A stretch of DNA of 7,124 nt from Bacteroidota bacterium (GTDB lineage: Bacteria > Bacteroidota > Bacteroidia > 2-12-FULL-35-15). The notes beneath the pieces were generated by a model. The model saw only the letters and a program-made list of their open reading frames with translations. It was not told where the DNA came from and searched no databases. This document shows positions 1 to 6,367 of the stretch, one piece after another. Location: contig JAHEYA010000120.1 in assembly GCA_023251855.1 (NCBI GenBank), positions 1 to 7,124 on the forward strand. Direction: 5' to 3'. Position 1 is the stretch's first letter. Each line of letters begins with the position of its first letter. The position numbers and the translations under genes are program-made.

Positions 1-239
1 TTGCAGTAAATAATATGCAGATAAAATCGGATGGCTCAGGTACTAATTTTACTGAATGGTGCAATTATTTTTCTAGCGCTCCTATATCTCTGTCTATTTT
101 TTCTAGTGGTATTCTAAAAAAACTAGAAGTTGTTTCACAACCAAATAGTTATTACAAAACAGCAAGTGTTAAAAAGGATACATTAGCAAACAATGATCAA
201 AAAACGAATTTTAAAAAATGGAGTGCGAACGCATTTTAA
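1..239 (+). CDS. C-terminal end of an unrecognised protein (5'-truncated by window edge)
   Basis: The reading frame is open through the left edge: in-frame codons for A-V-N-N precede the first ATG at 15, so this is most likely the last 79 codons of a longer gene and not a small gene starting at 15. It ends at a TAA at 237-239. The visible part has a mixed, Ser/Asn/Lys-rich composition with a short hydrophobic stretch (roughly ISLSIFSSGIL) and a basic, polar tail. No membrane helix, metal motif or T9SS sorting domain can be recognised, and I do not recognise the family. The next gene starts 10 bp downstream on the same strand, so the two may be cotranscribed. The frame is credible, but the function is unknown. 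Confidence 0.5.
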   Translation, partial: AVNNMQIKSDGSGTNFTEWCNYFSSAPISLSIFSSGILKKLEVVSQPNSYYKTASVKKDTLANNDQKTNFKKWSANAF

Positions 240-249
240 CTGATTAAAA

Positions 250-690
250 ATGGAAGAGATTGAAATACCAAATGAAAATAATCAGTTAAAACGCCCCACT
301 CTATTGACCGTATTGTGCATCCTCACTTTCATTTCTTCAGGTCTTGGATGTTTATCTGCATTGCTTACACCCCTGTTTTCAGAGGTAGTAATCGACTTTC
401 TGAAAAATGCTCCAAATGCTGATGACGCTTCTATCGCACAAACAATAAATTTACTACAAGCAGGATGGAAGTTTTATTTAATCACATTCATTTTTGCCTC
501 TTGTTCTTTAACAGGAGCCCTTTTAATGTGGAGTTTTAAAAAAATCGGATTTCATTTTTATGCACTATCCAATTTAGGGTTATTATTGGTTCCAATGCTG
601 ATCCTAAATATGCCGGTGAGTTGGGAAGGCATATTGCTTACATCCAGCTTTATTGCAATGTATGCAGTACATTTAAAATTTATGAAATAA
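250..690 (+). CDS. Small four-helix integral membrane protein, function unknown
   Basis: This 146-residue protein starts at ATG 250 and ends at a TAA just before the convergent flippase-like gene. After a short acidic, polar N-terminus (about 14 residues) and a KRPTLL entry, four hydrophobic segments can be seen at about residues 17-43, 74-95, 101-119 and 125-141. Between the first two lies a roughly 30-residue hydrophilic loop (NAPNADDASIAQT region). The RPxLLxVLCILTFI-type start resembles small uncharacterised membrane proteins common in Bacteroidota; this is from memory and not from a search. There are no catalytic motifs. It follows the partial gene by 10 bp and may share its transcript. 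No terminator hairpin is visible in the 12 bp separating it from the opposing gene. Location in the inner membrane is inferred; the role is unknown. Confidence 0.75.
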   Translation: MEEIEIPNENNQLKRPTLLTVLCILTFISSGLGCLSALLTPLFSEVVIDFLKNAPNADDASIAQTINLLQAGWKFYLITFIFASCSLTGALLMWSFKKIGFHFYALSNLGLLLVPMLILNMPVSWEGILLTSSFIAMYAVHLKFMK

Positions 691-702
691 TTGCTTCTTC
701 TT

Positions 703-1731
703 TTAATTTGGATTTGTTTTAGTATTGCTTGCTCTCCAGTATCCCAAAAAGAAAATAATCAATCCAACTAAACCCATCGCAAAAGTAAAAAACGTTTGAC
801 CAGCATGAATAAGCGTTGCTAGAGTTTTTCCAGCTATGCCAACCACTCCATATAGAAGTACAACTTGTCCAACTAAAAAATGATACGCCCCCATGCCTCC
901 CCCTTGTATAGGCACAGAACGACCTATCGTTCCAATACTTAAAATGGTCAGACAAGCTCCCCAGGTTAAAACAGATGTTTCTTTGAAAACGAAGAACCAG
1001 AAATAAGTCATTAAAAAATAACCAACCCAAATTAAAAAAGTATAAATTACAAAAAGCTTTTTTTGTTGAAGTTTCGCAACACTTGCTAGTCCTTCTTTTA
1101 GGCCTTGAATAAATTTCAAAAGGAGTTTTGGTGATTTTTTTTGAATGTACTTTCGGAAATAAAAAAATAAAAAAACAGAAACAATTAGTATACTAAATGC
1201 AACAATTATTATTTTTCCATTACCACTTATTATTTTAAAAATAACTACATTATAAAAAGGAACAAAAATATTTTTATTAACAAATTCTATTATCTGATCA
1301 AACTGTAAAATAAGAGTGAAAAACAATACAATAATTAAACTAATTATATCAATAACTCGCTCTATTATTACTGTTCCAAGCAATTGCAACAAAGGAATAT
1401 CATGTTGTTTTTTTACTGACAAACAACGTGTAAGTTCACCTAAACGAGGAACAAAAAAGTTCACAAAATAACCAATTGATAAAGCAGAAAATGCATTTCC
1501 AAAAGAAGCTTCTTTTCCAATTGCTTTAATTAGCATTTGCCAACGCAATACTCGTAAAACATACACCCCTATTGATGTTAACATTACTAAATAGAACCAC
1601 GAAAAATTCCCGGTACTCATTAATTGTTTAAGCTCAACAAAATCAAAATCTTTAAAAAAAAGCCATAAAAGGGCCACACCAGCGGCTAGAAGAATAAAAT
1701 ACTGAAGTATTTGAAGTGATTTTGTTTTCAA
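703..1731 (-). CDS. Flippase-like / lysylphosphatidylglycerol synthase-type transmembrane protein
   Basis: This 342-residue polytopic membrane protein belongs to the LPG_synthase_TM family (YbhN/AglD-like, formerly UPF0104). Hydrophobic segments lie at about 8-26, 46-64, 80-94, 114-142, 174-192, 226-248, 256-276 and 286-330. Family hallmarks are visible: LRVLRW near 59-64, the GYFVNFFVPRLGELTRC block at 87-103, ERVID at 124-128, and the PIQGGGMGAYH loop at 274-284. The length is normal for a stand-alone TM domain; the cytoplasmic aminoacyl-transferase domain of MprF is absent, so lysyl transfer to lipid is not expected. Family members are thought to move or help handle lipid-linked intermediates in the inner membrane, but the substrate here cannot be told. 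The gene is last in the minus-strand operon, with its start 9 bp after the AlkC gene, and it converges on the plus-strand membrane protein gene. The family call is firm; the function is only general. Confidence 0.88.
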   Translation of the reverse strand: MKTKSLQILQYFILLAAGVALLWLFFKDFDFVELKQLMSTGNFSWFYLVMLTSIGVYVLRVLRWQMLIKAIGKEASFGNAFSALSIGYFVNFFVPRLGELTRCLSVKKQHDIPLLQLLGTVIIERVIDIISLIIVLFFTLILQFDQIIEFVNKNIFVPFYNVVIFKIISGNGKIIIVAFSILIVSVFLFFYFRKYIQKKSPKLLLKFIQGLKEGLASVAKLQQKKLFVIYTFLIWVGYFLMTYFWFFVFKETSVLTWGACLTILSIGTIGRSVPIQGGGMGAYHFLVGQVVLLYGVVGIAGKTLATLIHAGQTFFTFAMGLVGLIIFFLGYWRASNTKTNPN

Positions 1732-1740
1732 AAATTATTT

Positions 1741-2835
1741 TTATTTATCTGTTACAACAAGCTCAAATTGTTTTTTATAAAAAGATTTTCCATTGACCAA
1801 AATTTCAATAATATGTTGCCCGGAATAATGTTTTCTGGTTGTAAAATTTTGAAATCGATGACTTTTAACTATATGAACCGTCTGATTGGGCTTTAATTCC
1901 AGCTCTTTTAGTTTAAATACTTTTGGGGATAAATCACCGGATTTTTTAAAATAATGAACCGCAAAATCAATAACCAATTTTTGTGATTTTAATTTTTCTG
2001 ATGTAATATCAAATTCAAAATATAAAGATTCTCCCAATTTTAATTTTGATTTATTTAATTTAAAATTATGAAGATTAATTTTTACATTTTTTTCAAAATC
2101 AAAAAGTGAAAGTGTTTTGGCATTCCCCTTTTTAATTAGCGTACGACTAGCGTGCTTTACGATCCACAAGGTATTCTCATTGGTTTTGTCCCAGGAAGAT
2201 AAAAGTTGAAACATCCATTCAGCATTATCTTTCGAGATATCATTCAAATGATTTGCAACCGATTTTTTAACATACAACTCTTTATCTGTTTTTAATTTTT
2301 CAAGAATGGATTGAGTACATTTGGGATTGTCGATTACATCTTTCAACTTGAATGACCATGGTAATCGAGGCCTGCTGCCTTCAGAAGCCAATCGTCTTAC
2401 GTGATAATTGGTATCGGTAGCCCATTTATTCATCACTTTAATTGTTCTATTAAAATCACGTTTTAGGAATTCACGAATTGCAAATTCTGAAGAACCAAAT
2501 TGAGTGAAATATTTTAATGCTTCCATCGAAATATCAAAATTTTGTTGTCCGTATAAACCAACAAAATCAGGCAATACAAGTGAAGTATAACCTCTTTCTA
2601 AATTAGGAATTATTTTAAATAATAGTTCAGTAGATTTTTTATAATCGGAAGGTAAATGTTTTTTCAACACAACGGAAGTAATGCGCATACGTTGATTTAG
2701 CGACAATTGTTCACTATTTTTCGTAACCTCTTTTACAAATTTATCAGGATGAAAATTTTTATCAATTTTATGGAATTCCTCAGCAAAATGCTGATAGAAT
2801 TTTTTATTGAATAGTTCTTTTAATGCATCAGCCAT
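1741..2835 (-). CDS. alkC: AlkC-type DNA alkylation repair glycosylase with C-terminal Ig-like region
   Basis: This 364-residue protein of the DNA alkylation repair (AlkC/AlkD, HEAT-like repeat) superfamily excises alkylated purines, chiefly 3-methyladenine in known AlkC enzymes, in the first step of base excision repair. Residues about 1-240 are helical repeats. The block VRRLASEGSRPRLPW (146-160) is the family signature. E117, E152, W160 and D199 sit at a constant offset of four from the active-site residues I remember for Pseudomonas mandelii AlkC (E121, E156, W164, D203), so the catalytic set looks intact. From about 250 to 364 the sequence changes to alternating beta-strand character, matching the Ig-like domain of the AlkC-alpha group that clasps DNA. 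ATG at 2835 gives a full-length N-terminus. The gene is the middle one of a tight cluster (23 bp after the phosphoesterase, 9 bp before the flippase-like gene). No alkylation-response operator is visible. Confidence 0.88.
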   Translation of the reverse strand: MADALKELFNKKFYQHFAEEFHKIDKNFHPDKFVKEVTKNSEQLSLNQRMRITSVVLKKHLPSDYKKSTELLFKIIPNLERGYTSLVLPDFVGLYGQQNFDISMEALKYFTQFGSSEFAIREFLKRDFNRTIKVMNKWATDTNYHVRRLASEGSRPRLPWSFKLKDVIDNPKCTQSILEKLKTDKELYVKKSVANHLNDISKDNAEWMFQLLSSWDKTNENTLWIVKHASRTLIKKGNAKTLSLFDFEKNVKINLHNFKLNKSKLKLGESLYFEFDITSEKLKSQKLVIDFAVHYFKKSGDLSPKVFKLKELELKPNQTVHIVKSHRFQNFTTRKHYSGQHIIEILVNGKSFYKKQFELVVTDK

Positions 2836-2858
2836 AGAAGGAATTATTGAATTAAAGA

Positions 2859-4112
2859 TTAGGAATTATAAAGCTCCATAACTGTTATCTCAGGTGAAAT
2901 ACCCACTCTGCCAGGATATCCCAAAAAGCCAACACCTCGGTTAACATACAAATGTTGATTTTGCTCACTATACAAGCCTGCCCATTGTTTATACGCATAT
3001 TGAGAAGGACTCCATTTGAAACCGGGAATCTCAATACCGAATTGACCTCCATGTGTATGACCACTAAATGTAACATCGATATCTGTATACTCCTCTTTTA
3101 CTTGTATATTCCAGTGAGAGGGGTCATGTGAAAGCAGTAACTTAACAGGATATTTTTCAGCTCCTGCATATGCTTTTTTTAAATCGCCATATCTAGAAAA
3201 TTTAAAATTACCTCCCCAGTTTTCAATACCTATCAATGCAATTTCGGCATCTCCCCTTTTTAAAGGAATGTGTTCATTCAATAATAATTTCCAACCTAAT
3301 TTACCATGTACATCCTTTAAATCGTTTAAATTTTGGAGCTTTTCTTTGACACTATCCCAAGGTACATAGTCACCATAATCATGATTACCAAGTATGCTGA
3401 AAACGCCCATTGGTGCCTTTATTGTACTGAGTGTTTCAATAAATGGTGCGGTTTCAGATGCACGGTTATTCACTAAATCTCCGGTAAAAAATACAATATC
3501 AGGTTTCTGCTTTTGAATAATTTTTGCAACCTCTTCCAAGTGAGATGATGAAACAAAACTTCCGGAATGAATATCAGATATTTGCACTATTTTCAAGCCA
3601 TTGAAGGCATCAGGCAATTTTGGTAAAATCAATTTTGTTGTATGTATTTTATAATCGAAAGCACCTCTAACCATTCCATAAACAAAACCCGCAAACGGTA
3701 AAACCGTCATCCCTAAAGCAATTTGATTCAAAAATTTTAATCTGGAAATACGATGTATATTTTCGTTTTCCGCAACAGTTGCTGTAGTAAAATAGCTTCC
3801 TATCCATCTAAACAACCTAATAATGTCATCAGTTGCGATAAATAAAGAACCAATTATTTTCGAGAAGAGCACCATCACCACTAAAGCGAGCAAATAAACA
3901 CGAATATATTTAGGCCAATCGGTAAATGAACCTAAAGAAAAGGATAGAAAAGTTAAAAAAGTAAAGACTGTAAAGCCCCAATAAATGTAAGATACAAGCG
4001 ATCTTTTAGAATCTGAATATCCTTTTAAGACAGCAACAATTGCCTGATAAAAATATAAATCAACTAGAAATAATACTGTTCCCAGAATTAAAATTCGGAT
4101 GCTTAATGCCAT
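2859..4112 (-). CDS. Membrane-anchored calcineurin-like metallophosphoesterase
   Basis: This 417-residue protein has four hydrophobic segments in its first 150 residues (about 4-30, 44-63, 70-95, 128-150), followed by a catalytic domain of the YkuE/YaeI-like class. The two-metal motifs are complete: QISDIH (D180, H182), GDLVN (D212), GNHD (N243, H244), LSHDP (H329) and SGHTHGGQFG (H352, H354). The enzyme should hydrolyse a phosphomonoester, phosphodiester or pyrophosphate at the membrane; the substrate cannot be read from the sequence. Some relatives act on lipid A precursors (chlamydial LpxG), but that is only one possibility, as this family is broad. The N-terminal membrane region plus phosphatase layout is common in Bacteroidota. 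ATG 4112 lies about 22 bp downstream of a good TAnnTTTG box, which supports this start and makes it the first gene of a three-gene operon. Confidence 0.9.
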   Translation of the reverse strand: MALSIRILILGTVLFLVDLYFYQAIVAVLKGYSDSKRSLVSYIYWGFTVFTFLTFLSFSLGSFTDWPKYIRVYLLALVVMVLFSKIIGSLFIATDDIIRLFRWIGSYFTTATVAENENIHRISRLKFLNQIALGMTVLPFAGFVYGMVRGAFDYKIHTTKLILPKLPDAFNGLKIVQISDIHSGSFVSSSHLEEVAKIIQKQKPDIVFFTGDLVNNRASETAPFIETLSTIKAPMGVFSILGNHDYGDYVPWDSVKEKLQNLNDLKDVHGKLGWKLLLNEHIPLKRGDAEIALIGIENWGGNFKFSRYGDLKKAYAGAEKYPVKLLLSHDPSHWNIQVKEEYTDIDVTFSGHTHGGQFGIEIPGFKWSPSQYAYKQWAGLYSEQNQHLYVNRGVGFLGYPGRVGISPEITVMELYNS

Positions 4113-4134
4113 TCGTTAAGGTTTAATTTTGCTA

Positions 4135-4165
4135 CAAAACTACGGAAACTATTTTTGATTACAAA
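4135..4165 (-). promoter_or_regulatory. Bacteroidota-type promoter of the phosphoesterase-alkC-flippase operon
   Basis: On the minus strand TTTG (4165-4162) is followed by exactly 19 nt and then TAGTTTTG (4142-4135). This is a full match to the primary sigma consensus of Bacteroidota (TTTG at -33, TAnnTTTG at -7). It points to a short 5' UTR of under 25 nt before ATG 4112. It separates the downstream three genes from the cytochrome/monooxygenase gene as a transcription unit. Confidence 0.65.
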
Positions 4166-4171
4166 GTTTCC
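4144..4171. repeat. 7-bp inverted repeat inside the promoter spacer, 8 nt after a stop codon
   Basis: GGAAACT (4144-4150) and AGTTTCC (4165-4171) form a perfect 7-bp dyad with a 14-nt centre. Its left arm lies between the -33 and -7 boxes of the phosphoesterase promoter and its right arm touches the -33 TTTG. It also begins 8 nt after the stop of the upstream cytochrome/monooxygenase gene on the minus strand, so in RNA it could act as that gene's 3' hairpin. There is no convincing U-run after it, so a classical intrinsic terminator is not supported. An operator or an mRNA 3'-end stem are both possible. Confidence 0.5.
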
Positions 4172-4178
4172 TGATCTA

Positions 4179-5561
4179 TTATTCCTTATTTTGTTTACTA
4201 CCTAAACTTATAGATTCATCGCCTATTTGATAAGGTAAGTAAGTGACTATAAATTGAAACATTTCATCACTTGTGCGCATGCTTCCAGCTCGCTCTGCAA
4301 TCAAACGGGGAGGACTAAAAGGATTGTTGGGATTATTACGTGTGTTGTCATAAACTCCTTCTGCGTGTATAATAGCACCACGAGGTATTTTCAACATTTT
4401 TTCAAATGTATAAAAGTATTGCCAACGAAAATCCCATTTGTTAATACGTATCAATGGAATAGTATCATGTTGCAACGTAACAGCATATGCCAAAAAAAAT
4501 TTTCCTAATAAATGCATATGCGGATTAATAGTTAATATCGAAATGTCGGATGGCAATGTATAGTCTGAATGTACTGTAAATAATGTATTTGGAGCAACTA
4601 CCAATGCAGGAACAATTGGAGAAACACCAAAAGTCCCCATCTGAAACTCCTGCAGTGGACGCACTGGAGGCCCTTTTGCAAAAAACACATTAAATGAAGT
4701 TTGATCAGTAGTGTCAATTCGAGAAGGTCCATAATGAATATCTTTCAGGAAAATTGCTCCTTTACGAACCATTTTAAAACCACCTATTCCATCAGGATAT
4801 ACTGGCGGCACAACGCTTGGTAAATAATTTGTTACCGACTGTGTAAGAGCCGGAAACGTTATATCATCATCATTTGCCAAACCAATTTCATTGTACGCTT
4901 TTAATTTATCCGGACAAACTTCTAAATCAACAACTGTATTTCCTTTAAACACATCTTTCTTTTTATCAAACTCATAACTGAGCAATTGTGCATTAACATG
5001 ATGAAGTAATTTACGATTGTCTGGAACCACTTCTATCACACTAACAAAGGTATCTATGGGAATCTGGTAAGGTACTCTCATCAATAAAAATTGATCTTTT
5101 CCATTGCCTTTTATTTTATATGCATCTCTTAATCTGATAACCAAATCAGGTTTCCCTAGTTGTGAACCTACTGGAAATACTGGCAATTGAGGAATTTTTG
5201 CTGAATCACCAATCTCACAACCATTATCTACCCATCTTGAGATTAATTCAATTTCATTTTCGTTTAATATCTTTTCATTTACAAAATGAGTATAGCTGGC
5301 ATCAGCCGGCCATGGAGGCATGTAGCGAGTTTGAGTAACAAATTTTATTACTTTTGAGCGAGAAGCAATATCCTGATAAGTCAACAAATTAAACATCCCT
5401 GCTTCACCTGTGCGATGACACGATGTACAATTTTGATAAATGATTGGTGCAATATGTTCTGAAAAGGTTATCTTTTCAGGCAATCTACTATTGTTACATG
5501 AAACAATAAAAATTGATAACAATGAACCAATCAAAAAAATAATTCTTTTTTTTATCTCCAT
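4179..5561 (-). CDS. Lipoprotein: c-type cytochrome fused to a copper type II (PHM-like) monooxygenase domain
   Basis: This 460-residue protein has a lipoprotein signal (hydrophobic 6-20, FIVSC box, lipidated C22), so it should sit in the periplasm or on the outer membrane. Residues about 32-116 are a monohaem cytochrome domain with CTSCH (45-49) and a likely axial Met in RYMPPWP (M81). Residues about 130-445 match the two-part fold of peptidylglycine/dopamine monooxygenases. HH in KLLHHVN (H187, H188) and H276 in DIHYG fit the CuH site; HMHLLGK (H348, H350) and M434 in SDEM fit the CuM site. The expected reaction is O2-dependent hydroxylation, with the attached haem as a plausible electron donor; that role is inferred. 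The anchors for the peptide carboxylate in rat PHM (R240, N316, Y318, from memory) correspond to N346, Q436 and I438, so the substrate is probably not a glycine-extended peptide. It would often be annotated simply as 'cytochrome c'. It has its own promoter and diverges from the small lipoprotein gene. Confidence 0.82.
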   Translation of the reverse strand: MEIKKRIIFLIGSLLSIFIVSCNNSRLPEKITFSEHIAPIIYQNCTSCHRTGEAGMFNLLTYQDIASRSKVIKFVTQTRYMPPWPADASYTHFVNEKILNENEIELISRWVDNGCEIGDSAKIPQLPVFPVGSQLGKPDLVIRLRDAYKIKGNGKDQFLLMRVPYQIPIDTFVSVIEVVPDNRKLLHHVNAQLLSYEFDKKKDVFKGNTVVDLEVCPDKLKAYNEIGLANDDDITFPALTQSVTNYLPSVVPPVYPDGIGGFKMVRKGAIFLKDIHYGPSRIDTTDQTSFNVFFAKGPPVRPLQEFQMGTFGVSPIVPALVVAPNTLFTVHSDYTLPSDISILTINPHMHLLGKFFLAYAVTLQHDTIPLIRINKWDFRWQYFYTFEKMLKIPRGAIIHAEGVYDNTRNNPNNPFSPPRLIAERAGSMRTSDEMFQFIVTYLPYQIGDESISLGSKQNKE

Positions 5562-5585
5562 TTAGGGATTAAATAAAATGACAAA

Positions 5586-5613
5586 CAAATTTACAAATCA
5601 ATATGAAGCCAAA
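5586..5613 (-). promoter_or_regulatory. Probable promoter of the cytochrome/monooxygenase gene
   Basis: On the minus strand TTTG (5613-5610), 16 nt, then TAAATTTG (5593-5586) fits the Bacteroidota -33/-7 pattern. The spacing is slightly short. The -7 box ends 24 bp before ATG 5561, giving a short leader. The surrounding DNA is very AT-rich, which lowers confidence. Confidence 0.45.
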
Positions 5614-5626
5614 TTGATGTTTTGCC

Positions 5627-5634
5627 TATCTTTG
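5627..5634 (+). promoter_or_regulatory. -7 promoter box for the small lipoprotein gene
   Basis: TATCTTTG at 5627-5634 is an exact TAnnTTTG match. No convincing -33 TTG is seen at the usual distance upstream. The box ends only 5 bp before GTG 5640, so transcription would start at or next to that codon. It overlaps the upstream alternative TTG codon at 5622, which argues against TTG as the start. Confidence 0.45.
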
Positions 5635-5639
5635 TTAAC

Positions 5640-5879
5640 GTGCCTAAATTCATTAAAATAATTTTAATAGCCACTGCTTGCGTTCTTGCAATCATGACAG
5701 CAGATTCCTGCAAAAGCAGAGGACCCTATAATCCTTATATTAAGTCGAAAACAAAACCTTCTCAAACCCAAATGAAAGCTGATGCTAAGGTTGTAAAGGA
5801 GCAAAATAAAATTTATAAAAAACAAGTAGGAAATAATAGGAAACATTTATTCGGAAGAAGAACGGCTCCAGGGGCTTAG
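5640..5879 (+). CDS. Small basic lipoprotein, function unknown
   Basis: Starting at GTG 5640 gives a 79-residue protein with a textbook lipoprotein leader: MPKFIK, a hydrophobic run to about residue 20, and the box TADSC with lipidation at C24. The in-frame TTG at 5622 would add six residues in front of the basic n-region and lies upstream of or across the -7 box. The first ATG (5694) would delete the hydrophobic core, so GTG is preferred. The mature part is about 55 residues, Lys/Arg-rich, with RGPYNPY just after the Cys, a helical MKADAKVVKEQNKIYKKQ stretch and a NRKHLFGRR tail; no domain is recognised. It should be anchored in an outer or inner membrane leaflet facing the periplasm. It diverges from the cytochrome/monooxygenase gene. 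Whether the two are functionally linked is unknown. Confidence 0.7.
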   Translation: MPKFIKIILIATACVLAIMTADSCKSRGPYNPYIKSKTKPSQTQMKADAKVVKEQNKIYKKQVGNNRKHLFGRRTAPGA

Positions 5880-5914
5880 AAAAACAAAAATAATTTGTAT
5901 CTTTATAAACCTCA

Positions 5915-5948
5915 TCGAAGTACGAACAAATACGAACTTACGAAGTAC
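5915..5948 (+). repeat. Left heptamer array (TACGAAC/G units)
   Basis: The units CGAAG, TACGAAC (5921-5927), TACGAAC (5931-5937) and TACGAAG (5939-5945), then TAC, are separated by short spacers (AAA, T). The array lies directly in front of the GxxExxY start codon and is inverted relative to the array at 6361-6398, with 26 of 33 positions identical when one gap is allowed. Confidence 0.8.
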
Positions 5949-5956
5949 TAGTTGAA

Positions 5957-6367
5957 ATGAAGCCACAAGTAAGAAAAAATGATCTAGTTTATCCTGAATT
6001 GAGTTATGAGATTATTGGCTGCGCTTATGAAGTTTGGGATGAACTCGGTCCAGGTCATTTAGAAAAGATTTATCAAAAATCTTTAGCAATAGTTCTTCGC
6101 AGTAAGAATAAAAAATTTCAGGAGCAAGTTTATTATCCTTTAAAGTTCAGAAATGAAATTGTTGGAAAAGGATTCCTTGACTTTCTCGTTGATGATAAAA
6201 TAATTGTTGAACTAAAAAAAGACGGTAACTTTTCTAAAACTAATATTGAACAAGTTTTAAATTATCTAAAAATATCAAACCTAAAACTTGCTATTATTAT
6301 TAACTTTACGAAAGAAGGAATAAAATTTAAAAGAATAGTTAATATTAACGATAATCCAATTTCGTAG
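5957..6367 (+). CDS. GxxExxY family protein, PD-(D/E)XK nuclease-like
   Basis: This 136-residue protein is close to the usual family length. The name-giving motif is G33-HL-E36-KI-Y39 in GPGHLEKIYQ. A PD-(D/E)XK-type core follows: D75 in GFLDFLVDDKIIVELKK, with E85 and K87 as the ExK pair, then Q99 and Y103 in EQVLNYLK like the QxxxY helix of RecB-type nucleases. All core acidic and Lys positions are present, so nuclease-fold activity is possible, but no biochemical role is established for the family. ATG 5957 sits 8 nt after the left repeat array, and the TAG stop (6365-6367) is part of the right array. There is no Shine-Dalgarno sequence and no good promoter directly upstream (only TATCTTTA at 5898-5905), so it may depend on read-through from the lipoprotein gene. 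Family members are often found as single genes in varying genomic sites, which fits a recent insertion here. Confidence 0.88.
   Translation: MKPQVRKNDLVYPELSYEIIGCAYEVWDELGPGHLEKIYQKSLAIVLRSKNKKFQEQVYYPLKFRNEIVGKGFLDFLVDDKIIVELKKDGNFSKTNIEQVLNYLKISNLKLAIIINFTKEGIKFKRIVNINDNPIS

Noticed and set aside
691..702. Shared bidirectional terminator between the convergent genes
   Set aside because: Only 12 bp separate the stops and no inverted repeat is visible there.
719..1030. Second minus-strand frame of 103 codons
   Set aside because: It overlaps the conserved C-terminal half of the flippase-like protein in another frame; its aromatic and Ser-rich composition is typical of a shadow frame.
2885..3076. 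Minus-strand frame of 63 codons
   Set aside because: It is a shadow of the metallophosphoesterase region encoding the GHTHGG motif.
4254..4508. Plus-strand frame of 84 codons
   Set aside because: It lies wholly inside the cytochrome/monooxygenase gene, covering the coding DNA of its HMH motif in the opposite direction, and encodes nothing recognisable.
5664..5846. Minus-strand frame of 60 codons
   Set aside because: It is antisense to the small lipoprotein, which has a clear signal peptide and promoter box; the antisense frame has neither.
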